The position numbers were made by a program, and so were the translations under genes. From contig JAMPBP010000014.1 of assembly GCA_023666645.1 (NCBI GenBank), positions 1 to 37,248 on the forward strand: 37,248 bases of DNA, written 5' to 3'. Source of the stretch: Clostridiales bacterium (GTDB taxonomy: Bacteria; Bacteroidota; Bacteroidia; Bacteroidales; Muribaculaceae). A model generated the notes under the pieces. That model was not told the DNA's origin. It saw nothing but the letters and a program-made list of their open reading frames with translations, and did not search any database. Shown piece after piece: positions 7,968 to 16,739 of the stretch (within the stretch, counting starts at the first letter, position 1; each line of letters begins with the position of its first letter).

Positions 7968-8606
7968 CATTCCGGCGGTGACTGCTGCGCAGGTGTAGCA
8001 TATGAGCTTCACCGGTAGGTTGCCTTGACGCGGTTCACGTCGCGGATAACGGTGGTAAATGGCTCTCGATGAATAATAGGCGGTTACTGCTACCAAGGAC
8101 CCGGCTATTGCTCCGGTCAGCAAATCCCCCGGGTAATGCACACCGAGTACTATGCGGGAGTATGCTGTGACGATTGCCCATAGCAACAAGACGATGGTGA
8201 CGGCCTTGTGACGGAAAAGAAGTGAGATGAATGTGGCCAGTGCAAATGAATTGGCTGCATGGCATGATGGAAATCCGTAGGCTCCGGCGCGATGTCCATT
8301 CACTATGTGCACCATGGGGCTGATAGGGTTGTTGAGGTTGCATGGTCTGAGACGTTGGATGCTGTCACGCACCCAGTGTCCGCACATCTGGTCACACACG
8401 GTTATTATGAGTCCTATGACCAAGAGTATGCCAAATCCCTTGGTCCACCCATAGCGGTATATTATGCCGGCGGCAATGGCGATATAGAAGATAATCCATA
8501 TCCATTTACCGCTGAAATACCACATGAAAGTATCCAGCCAGGGTGTGGTGGCTCCGTTGATAGCCAGAAAAATGTCGGTGTCAATATTTTGTAATGTTTC
8601 AAGCAT
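7941..8606 (-). CDS. PAP2-family membrane phosphatase
   Basis: A 221-residue integral membrane phosphatase of the type-2 phosphatidic acid phosphatase family, which includes undecaprenyl-pyrophosphate and lipid phosphatases. The catalytic signature is present in order: KxxxxRxRP-like RDSIQRLRP (the phosphate-binding block), FPSCHAANSFA (PSGH-like, with Cys in place of Gly and the catalytic His), and SRIVLGVHYPGDLLTG (the SRxxxxxHxxxD block). About five to six hydrophobic segments surround these motifs. It is the last gene of a probable three-gene run behind the GH3 fusion gene (gap 67 nt). Recycling of a lipid carrier for envelope synthesis is a plausible role, by inference. Confidence 0.92.
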   Translation of the reverse strand: MLETLQNIDTDIFLAINGATTPWLDTFMWYFSGKWIWIIFYIAIAAGIIYRYGWTKGFGILLVIGLIITVCDQMCGHWVRDSIQRLRPCNLNNPISPMVHIVNGHRAGAYGFPSCHAANSFALATFISLLFRHKAVTIVLLLWAIVTAYSRIVLGVHYPGDLLTGAIAGSLVAVTAYYSSRAIYHRYPRREPRQGNLPVKLICYTCAAVTAGMSLTAIFTS

Positions 8607-8673
8607 GGCAGTCGTTGGTTATTTAGGTGGTGGAGTGGGGTGTTGGGATTTATTTTAGATGTGTATTGGAGTG

Positions 8674-11646
8674 TCAGATTGAATCGATGGCCTTATAGAG
8701 GAGGGCATGAATGCGCGAGCGCGCTTTGTTACGGTTCCATGCTGCATTTTCGCGCGATGGATTGATGCGGTTGCTCAGAAATACATAGATGAGCCTGTTG
8801 TCGGGGTCAACCCAAAAACATGTCCCGGTAAAACCGGTATGGCCATAGGCGCTCCCGGGAACCTCCTCTGGAACGGGAGAGCGGTCTGGGTCATTGACAT
8901 CAGGCTTGTCGAATCCCAGCCCACGGCGACTCTGTGTGGATTGGGTTGTGGTGAACAGTTCGACAATATCCCTCGAGAGAAGACGCTCACCGGCATATTC
9001 TCCTCGGTTCAGGTACATCTGGCACACTTTTGCTACATCGGTTGCCGAGCCGAATAGTCCGGCATTCCCTTGCACTCCTCCCGAGAAAGCTGCCAACTCG
9101 TCATGGGCATAGCCCTGGATTGTCTGCCGCCGTAGAAAGGCGTCGTTCTCGGTTGCGGCAATGTGTGTGGAGGTGAATTTCTCAAGGGGTCGGTAGGTGA
9201 GGGTGTATGCATCGATCGGGTCAAAAATATTTTCTTTAACCCACACGTCATGTCCATGACCTGTGACATTGCTCTCGATTTGTGCCAGCAGGCAGAAGTT
9301 GAGACAGCTGTAACGTGTAGTGCGTGAGCGCAACGGTTGATCATAGATGCGTTGCATCAGTGTGTCCAGGGTAACTTTTCCTACCCAAATCCCCTTGGCG
9401 ATCTCTTTGTCAAACTGTGAAGTGGGTGAGGGTGAAGTGATGTCGCGGCGTAATTTTGCATTGCTGTTTCCATAGGTGTTGCGGGCTATCCGTATCGTAT
9501 ATGGGGCTGCGCGGCGTCGTCGGGTGAGTGGCCCGCTGTAGCTGGCGGGATCGGTCATGATGCGGTACATGTCGAGACCGGCTGGCATACCGCTCTCATG
9601 CAGGAGCAAATCGCAAGCAGTGAGGGCGGCTTTGTCGGTGCCGGCAAGCTGTTTTATGTATTGTCCGATAGGAGCATTGAGATCGAGCATGCCGCGTTGG
9701 GTGGCAAGCATTATGCCGGGCAATGTTCCTATGGCCTTTGAAACTGAGGCGAGATCGAAGAGGGTGGAGTGGGTTACAGGAGCCGATGTCGCTACATTGG
9801 ATACATTTCCGTAGCAGAGGTCGGCAACCACATGGCCATCTTTTACCACCATTACCTGAAGTCCCGGAAAGGCTCCGCGTGTCACTGCCGGGCGTGCTAT
9901 GGCATCAATCGAGTCGGTGAGCCACTCGGGCATGCCGGCTGCATGTGGAGTGGAGAAGCTGAGACGTGTGGCTTGGTAGGATACTCCCTCGCCCAAGTTG
10001 GCGACTCCGGGCATCGAGACAGGAAGACGTCCAGATACTGTGTTGCCGGCAAATATCGCATCGCCGGCTACCCGGCGTGCGGTGGCGTTGTCGTCATACA
10101 TCATCATCATTGCTGCCGATTGTGACAGTGTGCTCTTGAATTTCATCGCTTTGTAGGGTGTCATGAACATCACCGGCACAAGATGATCGGACATCTTGTC
10201 AAGGCTTGAAAGGGTTTTGATTGATGTGGCTTTGTCATTGTAGACTGCGGCCACCACTATGTCGTGGCCGGCGATTTCAGCAAGCTGGGCCGCTGTGAGC
10301 GGAGTCTCGGTATTATATATCTTTACATCAGAGTGGCGAAGCATCACATCTCCCATTGCCGATGAAGAGCTCCCGATGTTTACCAATGCGACGCTTTTGC
10401 CAGGTTTTGCCGGAAGAATTGAGCTGAGGTTGCCGGTCACAGTCACAGAAGCTGCGGTGAGACGCTCGATCAGCCCCTTGGCATGTGCGGTGTTCAGTCT
10501 GCCTTTCATTCCGTTTATGTCCAATGGTGCCTGGCGGCCTCTGAGTCCGAGCGCCCATTTGTAGGCAAGTACTTTACGGCAGCGTCGTTCTACCTCGTTG
10601 CTGTCGATGGAGCCTTCTTCACAGGCCTTTAACAAGGCTGTGATATCGGAGGGCGGATTCAGTGAACTGAGCAACATATCGGCACCTGCCTTAAAGGCTG
10701 CGACACAGTTATTGTCGGCGCTCGCACCTTTCATCTCGAGTGCGTCGGTGAAGACAAGGCCTTTGAATCCCATCTGTTGCTGAAGCAAGCGGGTCGTTAT
10801 TTCGTAGGACATTGATGCTTGTGTGCCTGTATCGTCGAGCGATGGTACTGAAAGGTGTCCTACCATAATTCCCGATAACCCGGCATCGATGTAACGCTGG
10901 AATGGGTACAGGTCGGTGTCGTGCATGTGTTGGGCGGAATGGGCAATTACCGGGACGCTCTTGTGGGAGTCGACCGATGTGTCACCATGTCCCGGAAAAT
11001 GCTTGGCGGTTGTGAGCACTCCATTCATTTCCATCCCGCGGCCGAAAGCTACCACTGCGGCTGCTACCCTTGCCGGGTCCTCGCCGAATGAACGCCGGCC
11101 TATCACGGGGTTGGCCGGATTGAGGTTTACATCGGCTACCGGTGCGAAATCCACGTGCAGGCCCATCTCCTTGCATTCGCGTGCCACTTCAGCACCATAT
11201 TCTTCCAGCAGGCGGGTGTCGCTGATGGCACCCAAGGTCATATTATAGGGGAACTTGGGAGTGTCACTGACACGCATCGACAATCCCCATTCTCCATCGA
11301 GAGTCATCATCACCGGTATGCGTGCCAGTGATTGGGCATAGTTGGTCATGTTTACATAGTTGGCTATGGAGCCTGATCTGAACAGCAGGCCTCCTACCTC
11401 GTTCTGGCCCACATAGCGCTTGATGACCGCCTTGGAGGTTTCCCCTTTTGACGGGTCGACAACGGGGCAGAAAAGTTGGGCGACACGTTGGCGAGGTGTC
11501 AGTGTATTGTATACCGAGTCGACCCAACGGACACACTCGGGATTGTCGGTTAGCGCTGTGATTCCAGCCGTAGCTTTCCATGTGAATAGATGGGATACGG
11601 TAAACAGTAGGACTGTGATGACTGAAATTCTGTGCATCGGTTGCAT
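8674..11646 (-). CDS. GH3 beta-N-acetylhexosaminidase fused to serine beta-lactamase-fold domain
   Basis: A 990-residue exported fusion protein. Residues 1-28 form a signal peptide. Residues about 40-365 are a GH3 catalytic domain of the NagZ type: KHFPGHG (215-221) with the family His-Asp dyad and GLVFTDALEMKG with the likely nucleophile Asp301. Residues about 370-560 are a GH3 second domain. Residues about 575-985 are a class C beta-lactamase/penicillin-binding-like domain with SVSK (Ser634/Lys637), a Tyr-Ser-Cys motif near 790 and HTG at 936-938. The fusion is seen in Bacteroidetes and suggests turnover of peptidoglycan or another amino-sugar polymer in the periplasm. The serine domain may act on peptides or esters. 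It lies between nucleotidase and phosphatase genes on one strand (gaps of 58 and 67 nt). Confidence 0.93.
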   Translation of the reverse strand: MQPMHRISVITVLLFTVSHLFTWKATAGITALTDNPECVRWVDSVYNTLTPRQRVAQLFCPVVDPSKGETSKAVIKRYVGQNEVGGLLFRSGSIANYVNMTNYAQSLARIPVMMTLDGEWGLSMRVSDTPKFPYNMTLGAISDTRLLEEYGAEVARECKEMGLHVDFAPVADVNLNPANPVIGRRSFGEDPARVAAAVVAFGRGMEMNGVLTTAKHFPGHGDTSVDSHKSVPVIAHSAQHMHDTDLYPFQRYIDAGLSGIMVGHLSVPSLDDTGTQASMSYEITTRLLQQQMGFKGLVFTDALEMKGASADNNCVAAFKAGADMLLSSLNPPSDITALLKACEEGSIDSNEVERRCRKVLAYKWALGLRGRQAPLDINGMKGRLNTAHAKGLIERLTAASVTVTGNLSSILPAKPGKSVALVNIGSSSSAMGDVMLRHSDVKIYNTETPLTAAQLAEIAGHDIVVAAVYNDKATSIKTLSSLDKMSDHLVPVMFMTPYKAMKFKSTLSQSAAMMMMYDDNATARRVAGDAIFAGNTVSGRLPVSMPGVANLGEGVSYQATRLSFSTPHAAGMPEWLTDSIDAIARPAVTRGAFPGLQVMVVKDGHVVADLCYGNVSNVATSAPVTHSTLFDLASVSKAIGTLPGIMLATQRGMLDLNAPIGQYIKQLAGTDKAALTACDLLLHESGMPAGLDMYRIMTDPASYSGPLTRRRRAAPYTIRIARNTYGNSNAKLRRDITSPSPTSQFDKEIAKGIWVGKVTLDTLMQRIYDQPLRSRTTRYSCLNFCLLAQIESNVTGHGHDVWVKENIFDPIDAYTLTYRPLEKFTSTHIAATENDAFLRRQTIQGYAHDELAAFSGGVQGNAGLFGSATDVAKVCQMYLNRGEYAGERLLSRDIVELFTTTQSTQSRRGLGFDKPDVNDPDRSPVPEEVPGSAYGHTGFTGTCFWVDPDNRLIYVFLSNRINPSRENAAWNRNKARSRIHALLYKAIDSI

Positions 11647-11704
11647 TGAGTTTGTAATTGAATGGGTTGATGAAGGTGGGGATTGCAGAGGAGAAGATGT
11701 GGGT

Positions 11705-13213
11705 CTATTTGACCTGTTTTACAGTCATGTAGTTGGTATCATCGCTACCTATTGTTTTACCGGGTAGCGCGCCGATGTATTCCATGACGTCAGCGTTCAT
11801 CACCTTGTCGCTTTGCGCTTTCATATGTCCTCGCGTCAATGGCTCCATGTAATCTCCTCCTTTGGCAATGTAGTCGATTGTCGAGATGCGATACGTGTGT
11901 GAAGGGTCGATCTTCTTGCCGTCGATGGTGGCTGATATGATACGGTCTCCTTTCATTGTGATCACTACCGGGCGGTCGAAGCTCACACGGTTCATGCGTG
12001 AGTTGATGGCGAGCGCTTCGAGCAGATCGCTACCCTTGATGTCGAGCACTTCAACCCGGTTGTCAAAAGGCAGCATCTCCATGACGTTGCCCTTTGTGAC
12101 TTCCCCTCGTGACATTCCTGTGCGCACTCCTCCTTTATTGGAAAACGAGAGGTCTATCTTGCCATTGGGCGAGAGTTGTTTGCCGCGCCAATCGAGGAAT
12201 GCCGATACAAAGTTGTATAGCGGCATGCAACTGCGGTCTAAGCAGTCGATGTCGCTCTTTCCTATGACAATGCTTTTTAGCGAGTCGACTCCGTTGCGGT
12301 AGGGACGCAGTATACGGGCAATCTCATTGTCCAGGCGGTTGTCCAGACGGCTGTCTATGGGAATCAGTTCGGCCTGAATGGAATCGGTGTCGGTATCGAG
12401 GGTGACAACTCCCAGATATCGTCCGGTGTTGCCGGTCTGGGTTATTATGACCGGCTCACGGTCGGCGTTGAGTTTGAATCCTTGTGGTGAGCCTGGGGTG
12501 ATTACGGTGTGGCTGTGTCCACCGATGATGAGGTCGATGTCATGTCCCAGCTGGGCCAGCTGGGAGTCGCAGGGCATGTTTTCATAATCATATCCTATGT
12601 GGGATAAAGCTACTACATAGTCCACGCCCTCGTTGTGTTTGAGATGCCAGGCGGTGGAGTTGGCCGCCCTGTACACATCTTCATATTTCAGCCCTGTGCT
12701 CTTTGCAGGGTCAATTATGCCGTCGGGGTTGACATTCAAACCTATGAGGCCTATTTTTTTGCCACCTTTCTCTATGATGGTATAGCGGGTGAGTAGCCCT
12801 TCGAGAGGAGTCCCCTCCACTTCATAGTTGGTCGAGATGAATGGCGCGTTGATGCTTGAGATGTAATTGGCGAGGGCTTCAATTCCATTGTCAAATTCAT
12901 GATTGCCCAGAATCGCATAGTCGTAGCCCAGCAGATTGAGCATGCGGGCTTCAACCTCACCTCCATAGAGATTGAAATAGGTTGTGCCCTGCACGGCATC
13001 ACCGGCATCAACGAGCAGTGTGTTGGCATTGGCGGCCCTGATGCTGTCGATAAGTACTTTGCGTCGGGCTACACCTCCCTGGTTGGCCGGGGTGGGGTCT
13101 ATCTGACTGTGAGTGTCGTTGGTGTGCATGATGACGATTTTCTCAGCCATCATGGCCGGTGTCGCGCTCAAAGTCATCGTGGCGTATGTTGCTAATACGA
13201 GGAATTTATTCAT
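11705..13213 (-). CDS. Secreted 5'-nucleotidase / UshA-type metallophosphatase
   Basis: A 502-residue protein with a signal peptide (residues 1-22). It is followed by a calcineurin-like phosphoesterase domain with the metal-binding series MHTNDTHSQ, DAGDAVQG, LGNHEFDNG and IIGGHSHT, then a 5'-nucleotidase C-terminal domain (about 320-490; MLPFDNRVEVLDIKG, GGDYMEP). The two domains together hydrolyse extracytoplasmic nucleotides and release nucleosides. Some Bacteroidales split these domains over two adjacent genes; here they are one chain of normal length. A periplasmic location is inferred from the signal peptide. It is the first gene of the three-gene run ending with PAP2. Confidence 0.93.
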   Translation of the reverse strand: MNKFLVLATYATMTLSATPAMMAEKIVIMHTNDTHSQIDPTPANQGGVARRKVLIDSIRAANANTLLVDAGDAVQGTTYFNLYGGEVEARMLNLLGYDYAILGNHEFDNGIEALANYISSINAPFISTNYEVEGTPLEGLLTRYTIIEKGGKKIGLIGLNVNPDGIIDPAKSTGLKYEDVYRAANSTAWHLKHNEGVDYVVALSHIGYDYENMPCDSQLAQLGHDIDLIIGGHSHTVITPGSPQGFKLNADREPVIITQTGNTGRYLGVVTLDTDTDSIQAELIPIDSRLDNRLDNEIARILRPYRNGVDSLKSIVIGKSDIDCLDRSCMPLYNFVSAFLDWRGKQLSPNGKIDLSFSNKGGVRTGMSRGEVTKGNVMEMLPFDNRVEVLDIKGSDLLEALAINSRMNRVSFDRPVVITMKGDRIISATIDGKKIDPSHTYRISTIDYIAKGGDYMEPLTRGHMKAQSDKVMNADVMEYIGALPGKTIGSDDTNYMTVKQVK

Positions 13214-13531
13214 GATTGTATATGAAATGATTAAGAAGGGCTTTTTTCTGATGTTGATTAGCCCTTAGTGTGGTGTTTGTCTTTAAACGACTACGAAGTT
13301 ACGAAAAAGCGATAGAATAAGTTGTATCAATCATTGATTTTATAAATAAATTTTGAATCAATCGGTTTTGGAATTCGGCAATTCTGCTGGTGGGACTTCT
13401 GTTATCCCGGAGTATGCAATGGAGCGTGAGCCGTGGCTTCGACTTGCTGTGAAAATATTTTTTCGGGGAAATGTTGCCAGGACGGAAAATTTTCTGTAAA
13501 TTTGCACAGTTTTTTCAACCGATAAGACCAA
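13214..13531. other. Divergent intergenic region, nucleotidase / yceD-like
   Basis: It holds the start signals of two opposite genes. Toward the nucleotidase there is a TAACTTCG box (13294-13301, minus; one mismatch to TAnnTTTG). Its leader contains a 7-bp AAGGGCT/AGCCCTT hairpin (13236-13266). Toward the DUF177 gene there is a full promoter at 13473-13504. Nothing else was recognised. Confidence 0.5.
13473..13504 (+). promoter_or_regulatory. Promoter of the DUF177-rpmF unit
   Basis: GTTG (13473-13476), 20 nt spacer, TAAATTTG (13497-13504). Consensus and spacing fit well. It lies 28 nt before the GTG start. Confidence 0.75.
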
Positions 13532-14119
13532 GTGGGAAAATTTACAGCATATAAATTGCCTCTCAAAAGTTTGCCGGTCGGTTCATATAATTATGAATAT
13601 AAGCTTGGTGGACAATTCTTTAAGGATATGGAGAGTGCTGATGTGCGTGGCGCAGACGTTGACGTGCGTCTCGTTGTGGTGCATCGTGACGGTGTGTATG
13701 ACATGACGTTCAAATTCACCGGTGAGGTTGTATTGTTGTGTGACCGTTGTCTTGACGAGCTGCATTGGCCTATTGATACCGATTATCATATCGTGGTAAA
13801 ATATGGTGACGCTTATCGTGATGATTCAGATGATTTTCTGGAAATTCCCGAGAGCGATAATGACCTGAATGTGGCTTACATGATGTATGACACGGTGTCA
13901 CTTGCAATACCCATCAAGCATGTGCACCCACAGGGAAAATGTAACCGTGCGATGAGCGCTCTGTTGCGCAAGCATCGCACAACGATACCCGGAGATGAGG
14001 ACTCGGCTCTCGAGAATGAACTTATCGATGAAATGGACGATATGGCCGGTGACGATGCACAGGAAACTGTTGATCCCCGCTGGGAGAAACTCAAAGGGTT
14101 GTCAACCGGAGAAGAATGA
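13532..14119 (+). CDS. DUF177 (YceD-family) protein
   Basis: A 195-residue protein of the DUF177/YceD family, whose members sit next to rpmF across bacteria and are linked to 23S rRNA or ribosome accumulation. Visible marks are CDRCLDELHWPI (paired Cys, about residues 70-81), the HPQGKCNRAM motif and a C-terminal DPRWEKLKGL. An acidic stretch with Asp/Glu/Met repeats lies at about 155-185. The start is GTG, chosen because the frame has no earlier start after the promoter. rpmF follows after 51 nt, the canonical arrangement. Confidence 0.92.
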   Translation: MGKFTAYKLPLKSLPVGSYNYEYKLGGQFFKDMESADVRGADVDVRLVVVHRDGVYDMTFKFTGEVVLLCDRCLDELHWPIDTDYHIVVKYGDAYRDDSDDFLEIPESDNDLNVAYMMYDTVSLAIPIKHVHPQGKCNRAMSALLRKHRTTIPGDEDSALENELIDEMDDMAGDDAQETVDPRWEKLKGLSTGEE

Positions 14120-14170
14120 GAACAAAAAGAACTAACATAAATCGAAACTAATTACTAACTATAAGCAACA

Positions 14171-14356
14171 ATGGCACATCCTAAACGCAAACAATCAAAG
14201 ACCCGTACCGCAAAGCGCAGAACTCATGACAAGGCTGCTATGCCTACATTGGCTATTTGCCCAAATTGTGGCGCTTGGCACGTTTACCACTGTGTGTGTG
14301 GTGAATGTGGCTACTACCGCGGAAAAATCGCAATCGAGAAGGCTGCCGCTCTCTGA
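14171..14356 (+). CDS. rpmF: 50S ribosomal protein bL32
   Basis: A 61-residue large-subunit ribosomal protein. The basic N-terminus (AHPKRKQSKTRTAKRRTHDKA) and the zinc-ribbon Cys pairs CPNC and CGEC are as expected, so this is the zinc-binding (C+) form rather than a zinc-independent paralogue. It lies between the DUF177 gene and fabH. Confidence 0.98.
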   Translation: MAHPKRKQSKTRTAKRRTHDKAAMPTLAICPNCGAWHVYHCVCGECGYYRGKIAIEKAAAL

Positions 14357-14607
14357 TTAATATGATAAGGGTACATGTCGACATGTGCCTGATGCATATA
14401 ACGGGAACGTTTGTCACCCCTTGGAAAATGCGATATCGGGAGGCTATATAGCCGGGAGAGTGAGAGGGCTGAACCCTCTTTCCCGGCAGGCCTCTCTGTT
14501 GAATTTTGGACGGTGATGGCAACCTTTTGGTGCAAAACTATTACAATTCAACTTTCGTGTCACGAAGTTGAAAATTACAGCTGATATTTAATACATATAC
14601 TCAAGAT
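14357..14607 (+). promoter_or_regulatory. Structured leader between rpmF and fabH
   Basis: The 251-nt gap contains two striking structures. At 14451-14487 is a strong two-part hairpin: GCCGGGA/TCCCGGC outside, AGAGGG/CCCTCT inside, small loop. No T-tract follows it, so it is not a standard terminator. At 14547-14572 is a near-perfect dyad (TTCAACTT...AAGTTGAA with a CGTG/CACG core), 35 nt before fabH. It resembles an operator half-site pair more than an RNA hairpin because the centre leaves a 1-nt loop. plsX, often found here, is absent. A 29-codon frame at 14362-14451 has no support. Confidence 0.45.
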
Positions 14608-15591
14608 ATGCTTTATGCTCGAATTTCAGGTATAGCCTCATACTTACCTGACGACATACTCGACAACGAGATGCTCTCTCAGATGGTCGACACCAACGAT
14701 GAGTGGATAACCACCCGTGTAGGTATCAAGGAACGCCGTATTCTCAAGATGGAGGGTGCCGGTTCTTCTTTCCTTGGTATACAGGCTGTCAAGAAGCTTA
14801 TTGACTCCACCGGTGTTAACCCCGACGAGATTGAACTCGTGATATGTGCAACTTCCAATCCTGATTACCGTTTTCCCTCGACGGGTTCAGTAATCGTGGA
14901 AGGTTGTGGCCTCAAGAATGCCTATGCCTACGATATACAGGCCGCATGTGCCGGATTTATCGTGGCTCTTGAAGATGCCGCTGCCTATATCCGCTCCGGT
15001 TTGCGCAAGAAGGTTGTTGTAGTATGCGCTGAAAAGATGTCGTCGATGGTCAACTATAACGACCGCGCGACATGTCCTCTGTTTGGCGACGGGGCGGCTG
15101 CCGTTCTTGTTGAACCCACCGAGGAGCCTGTAGGTGTGATCGACGGTGTGTTCCATGTCGATGGTTCAGGACTCGAGCATTTGTTCATGCCTGCCGGTGG
15201 TTCTGTCAAGCCCACCACCCAGGCTACCCTTGATGCCGGTGAACATTACCTGTTCCAGGATGGACGTCACGTATACAAGAATGCTGTTACCGACATGTTC
15301 AACTCATCGGTCGATATCATGAAACGTAACAATCTCTCGGTCGATGATATTGACTATCTGATTCCTCACCAGGCTAATCTGCGCATCATCGAGGCCGTTT
15401 CTTCACGTGCCGGTTTCCCCGACGAGAAAGTGCTTGTGAACATACAGCACACAGGCAATACCAGCGCCGCCTCTATTCCAATATGTCTTGACGAGTACAA
15501 AGACAAGTTGAAGAAGGGCGACCGCTTGTTGCTCACAGCCTTTGGCGCCGGCTTCACATGGGGTGCCATGTATCTCATATGGGATATGTGA
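14608..15591 (+). CDS. fabH: 3-oxoacyl-ACP synthase III (FabH)
   Basis: A 327-residue thiolase-fold enzyme that starts fatty acid synthesis by condensing an acyl-CoA with malonyl-ACP. The catalytic triad is visible: Cys114 in DIQAACAGF, His254 in PHQANLRI and Asn284 in HTGNTSAAS. The C-terminal GAGFTWGA glycine motif is intact. Length is standard. The typical rpmF-fabH order is kept without plsX between. A perfect terminator follows at 15642. Confidence 0.97.
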   Translation: MLYARISGIASYLPDDILDNEMLSQMVDTNDEWITTRVGIKERRILKMEGAGSSFLGIQAVKKLIDSTGVNPDEIELVICATSNPDYRFPSTGSVIVEGCGLKNAYAYDIQAACAGFIVALEDAAAYIRSGLRKKVVVVCAEKMSSMVNYNDRATCPLFGDGAAAVLVEPTEEPVGVIDGVFHVDGSGLEHLFMPAGGSVKPTTQATLDAGEHYLFQDGRHVYKNAVTDMFNSSVDIMKRNNLSVDDIDYLIPHQANLRIIEAVSSRAGFPDEKVLVNIQHTGNTSAASIPICLDEYKDKLKKGDRLLLTAFGAGFTWGAMYLIWDM

Positions 15592-15641
15592 TTAGCGTCC
15601 TACAATCCTTTGATAATTACCTATATAGGGTAAAAATACTT

Positions 15642-15675
15642 AAAATAGCATCTTTTTAGGTGCTATTTTTGTTTA
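15642..15675 (+). terminator. Intrinsic terminator after fabH
   Basis: A 9-bp perfect stem (AAAATAGCA/TGCTATTTT) is extended by two more pairs around a T-rich loop, with a T-tract after it. The T-tract also spells TATTTTTG (15664-15671), which fits a -7 box and could start the era transcript. Confidence 0.8.
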
Positions 15676-15746
15676 TAGAGGTGAATGTGATGCCGCTTAA
15701 GGTTCACGTTAAAGAACACTCTAAAACTAAAATTCAAGATTTTATT

Positions 15747-16637
15747 ATGGCAACAGAACATAAAGCCGGATTTGTCAATATCGTTGGTAATCCCAATGTA
15801 GGCAAGTCGACACTCATGAATGATCTCGTGGGTGAGCGTGTGAGTATAATAACGAGTAAGGCACAGACAACACGCCACCGCATTATGGGTATTGTCAATA
15901 CTCCCGACTATCAGATTGTATTCTCCGATACTCCGGGTGTACTGAAACCAAAGTACAAACTCCAGGAAAGCATGCTCGATTTCTCGGAGGGTGCGCTCAC
16001 CGATGCCGATATTCTTCTATATGTAACCGATGTGGTGGAAGACCCGGTGAAAAATGCCGATTATCTTGCCAAGGTTGCCAAGGAAAAAGTTCCTGTGCTT
16101 CTGGTGATAAATAAGATTGATTTGGTCAAGTCGCAAAAGGAACTGGAAGATATCGTGGCCCGCTGGAAAGAGTTGCTGCCCAATGCCGAGGTATTTCCGA
16201 CGAGCGCCAAGGAACATTTCAATGTATCCAACCTTATGGCACGCATTGTCGAACTGTTGCCCCCCTCGCCTCCCTATTTCGGCAAGGATGCGTTGACCGA
16301 CAAGCCCGCCCGATTCTTTGTCACCGAGATTATACGCGAGAAGATATTGCTCAACTACGATAAGGAAATACCTTATTCGGCCGAAGTGATAGTCGAGAAG
16401 TTTGATGAAAGTGAGAAGGCTATCCACATCATGGCTGTGATATATGTGGAGCGTGACACCCAGAAAGGTATCATCATAGGTAAAGGTGGCTCGATGCTCA
16501 AGCGCGTGGGAACCGAGGCGCGTAAGGATATCGAGAAGTTCTTTGACAAGAGCGTTTATCTGGAGCTTTTCGTAAAGGTGGAGCCCAATTGGCGCAACAG
16601 AGAGAATAAGCTTAAGCAATTTGGTTACACCGAGTGA
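15747..16637 (+). CDS. era: GTPase Era
   Basis: A 296-residue GTPase required for 30S subunit assembly. G1 is GNPNVGKST, G3 is DTPG, G4 is NKID, and a C-terminal KH domain carries GIIIGKGGSMLKRVG for binding the 3' end of 16S rRNA. The frame is open back to an ATG at 15660, but that start would lie inside the terminator's 3' arm and would add 29 residues unlike the family. The ATG at 15747 gives the usual N-terminus (MATEHKAGFVNIVG). der follows 102 nt later with its own promoter. Confidence 0.96.
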   Translation: MATEHKAGFVNIVGNPNVGKSTLMNDLVGERVSIITSKAQTTRHRIMGIVNTPDYQIVFSDTPGVLKPKYKLQESMLDFSEGALTDADILLYVTDVVEDPVKNADYLAKVAKEKVPVLLVINKIDLVKSQKELEDIVARWKELLPNAEVFPTSAKEHFNVSNLMARIVELLPPSPPYFGKDALTDKPARFFVTEIIREKILLNYDKEIPYSAEVIVEKFDESEKAIHIMAVIYVERDTQKGIIIGKGGSMLKRVGTEARKDIEKFFDKSVYLELFVKVEPNWRNRENKLKQFGYTE

Positions 16638-16668
16638 TTGCAACATTCAGTTCTTTTGACTAATTTTG
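16637..16668 (+). promoter_or_regulatory. Promoter of der
   Basis: ATTG (16637-16640, starting on the last base of the era stop codon), 20 nt spacer, TAATTTTG (16661-16668). It lies 71 nt before the der ATG. Confidence 0.65.
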
Positions 16669-16739
16669 CACAATACACTCTCTGACCGAGTGTTATTGTT
16701 TGAATGAGTATAATAATAAGTTTAATGATTTCATTATAA

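Noticed and set aside
11420-11767. 115-codon plus frame over the start of the GH3 fusion gene
   Set aside because: Antisense shadow of the signal peptide and GH3 N-terminus, which are strongly supported on the minus strand.
15660-15746. 29-residue N-terminal extension of era
   Set aside because: The start would lie in the 3' arm of the fabH terminator, and the extra residues do not resemble Era.
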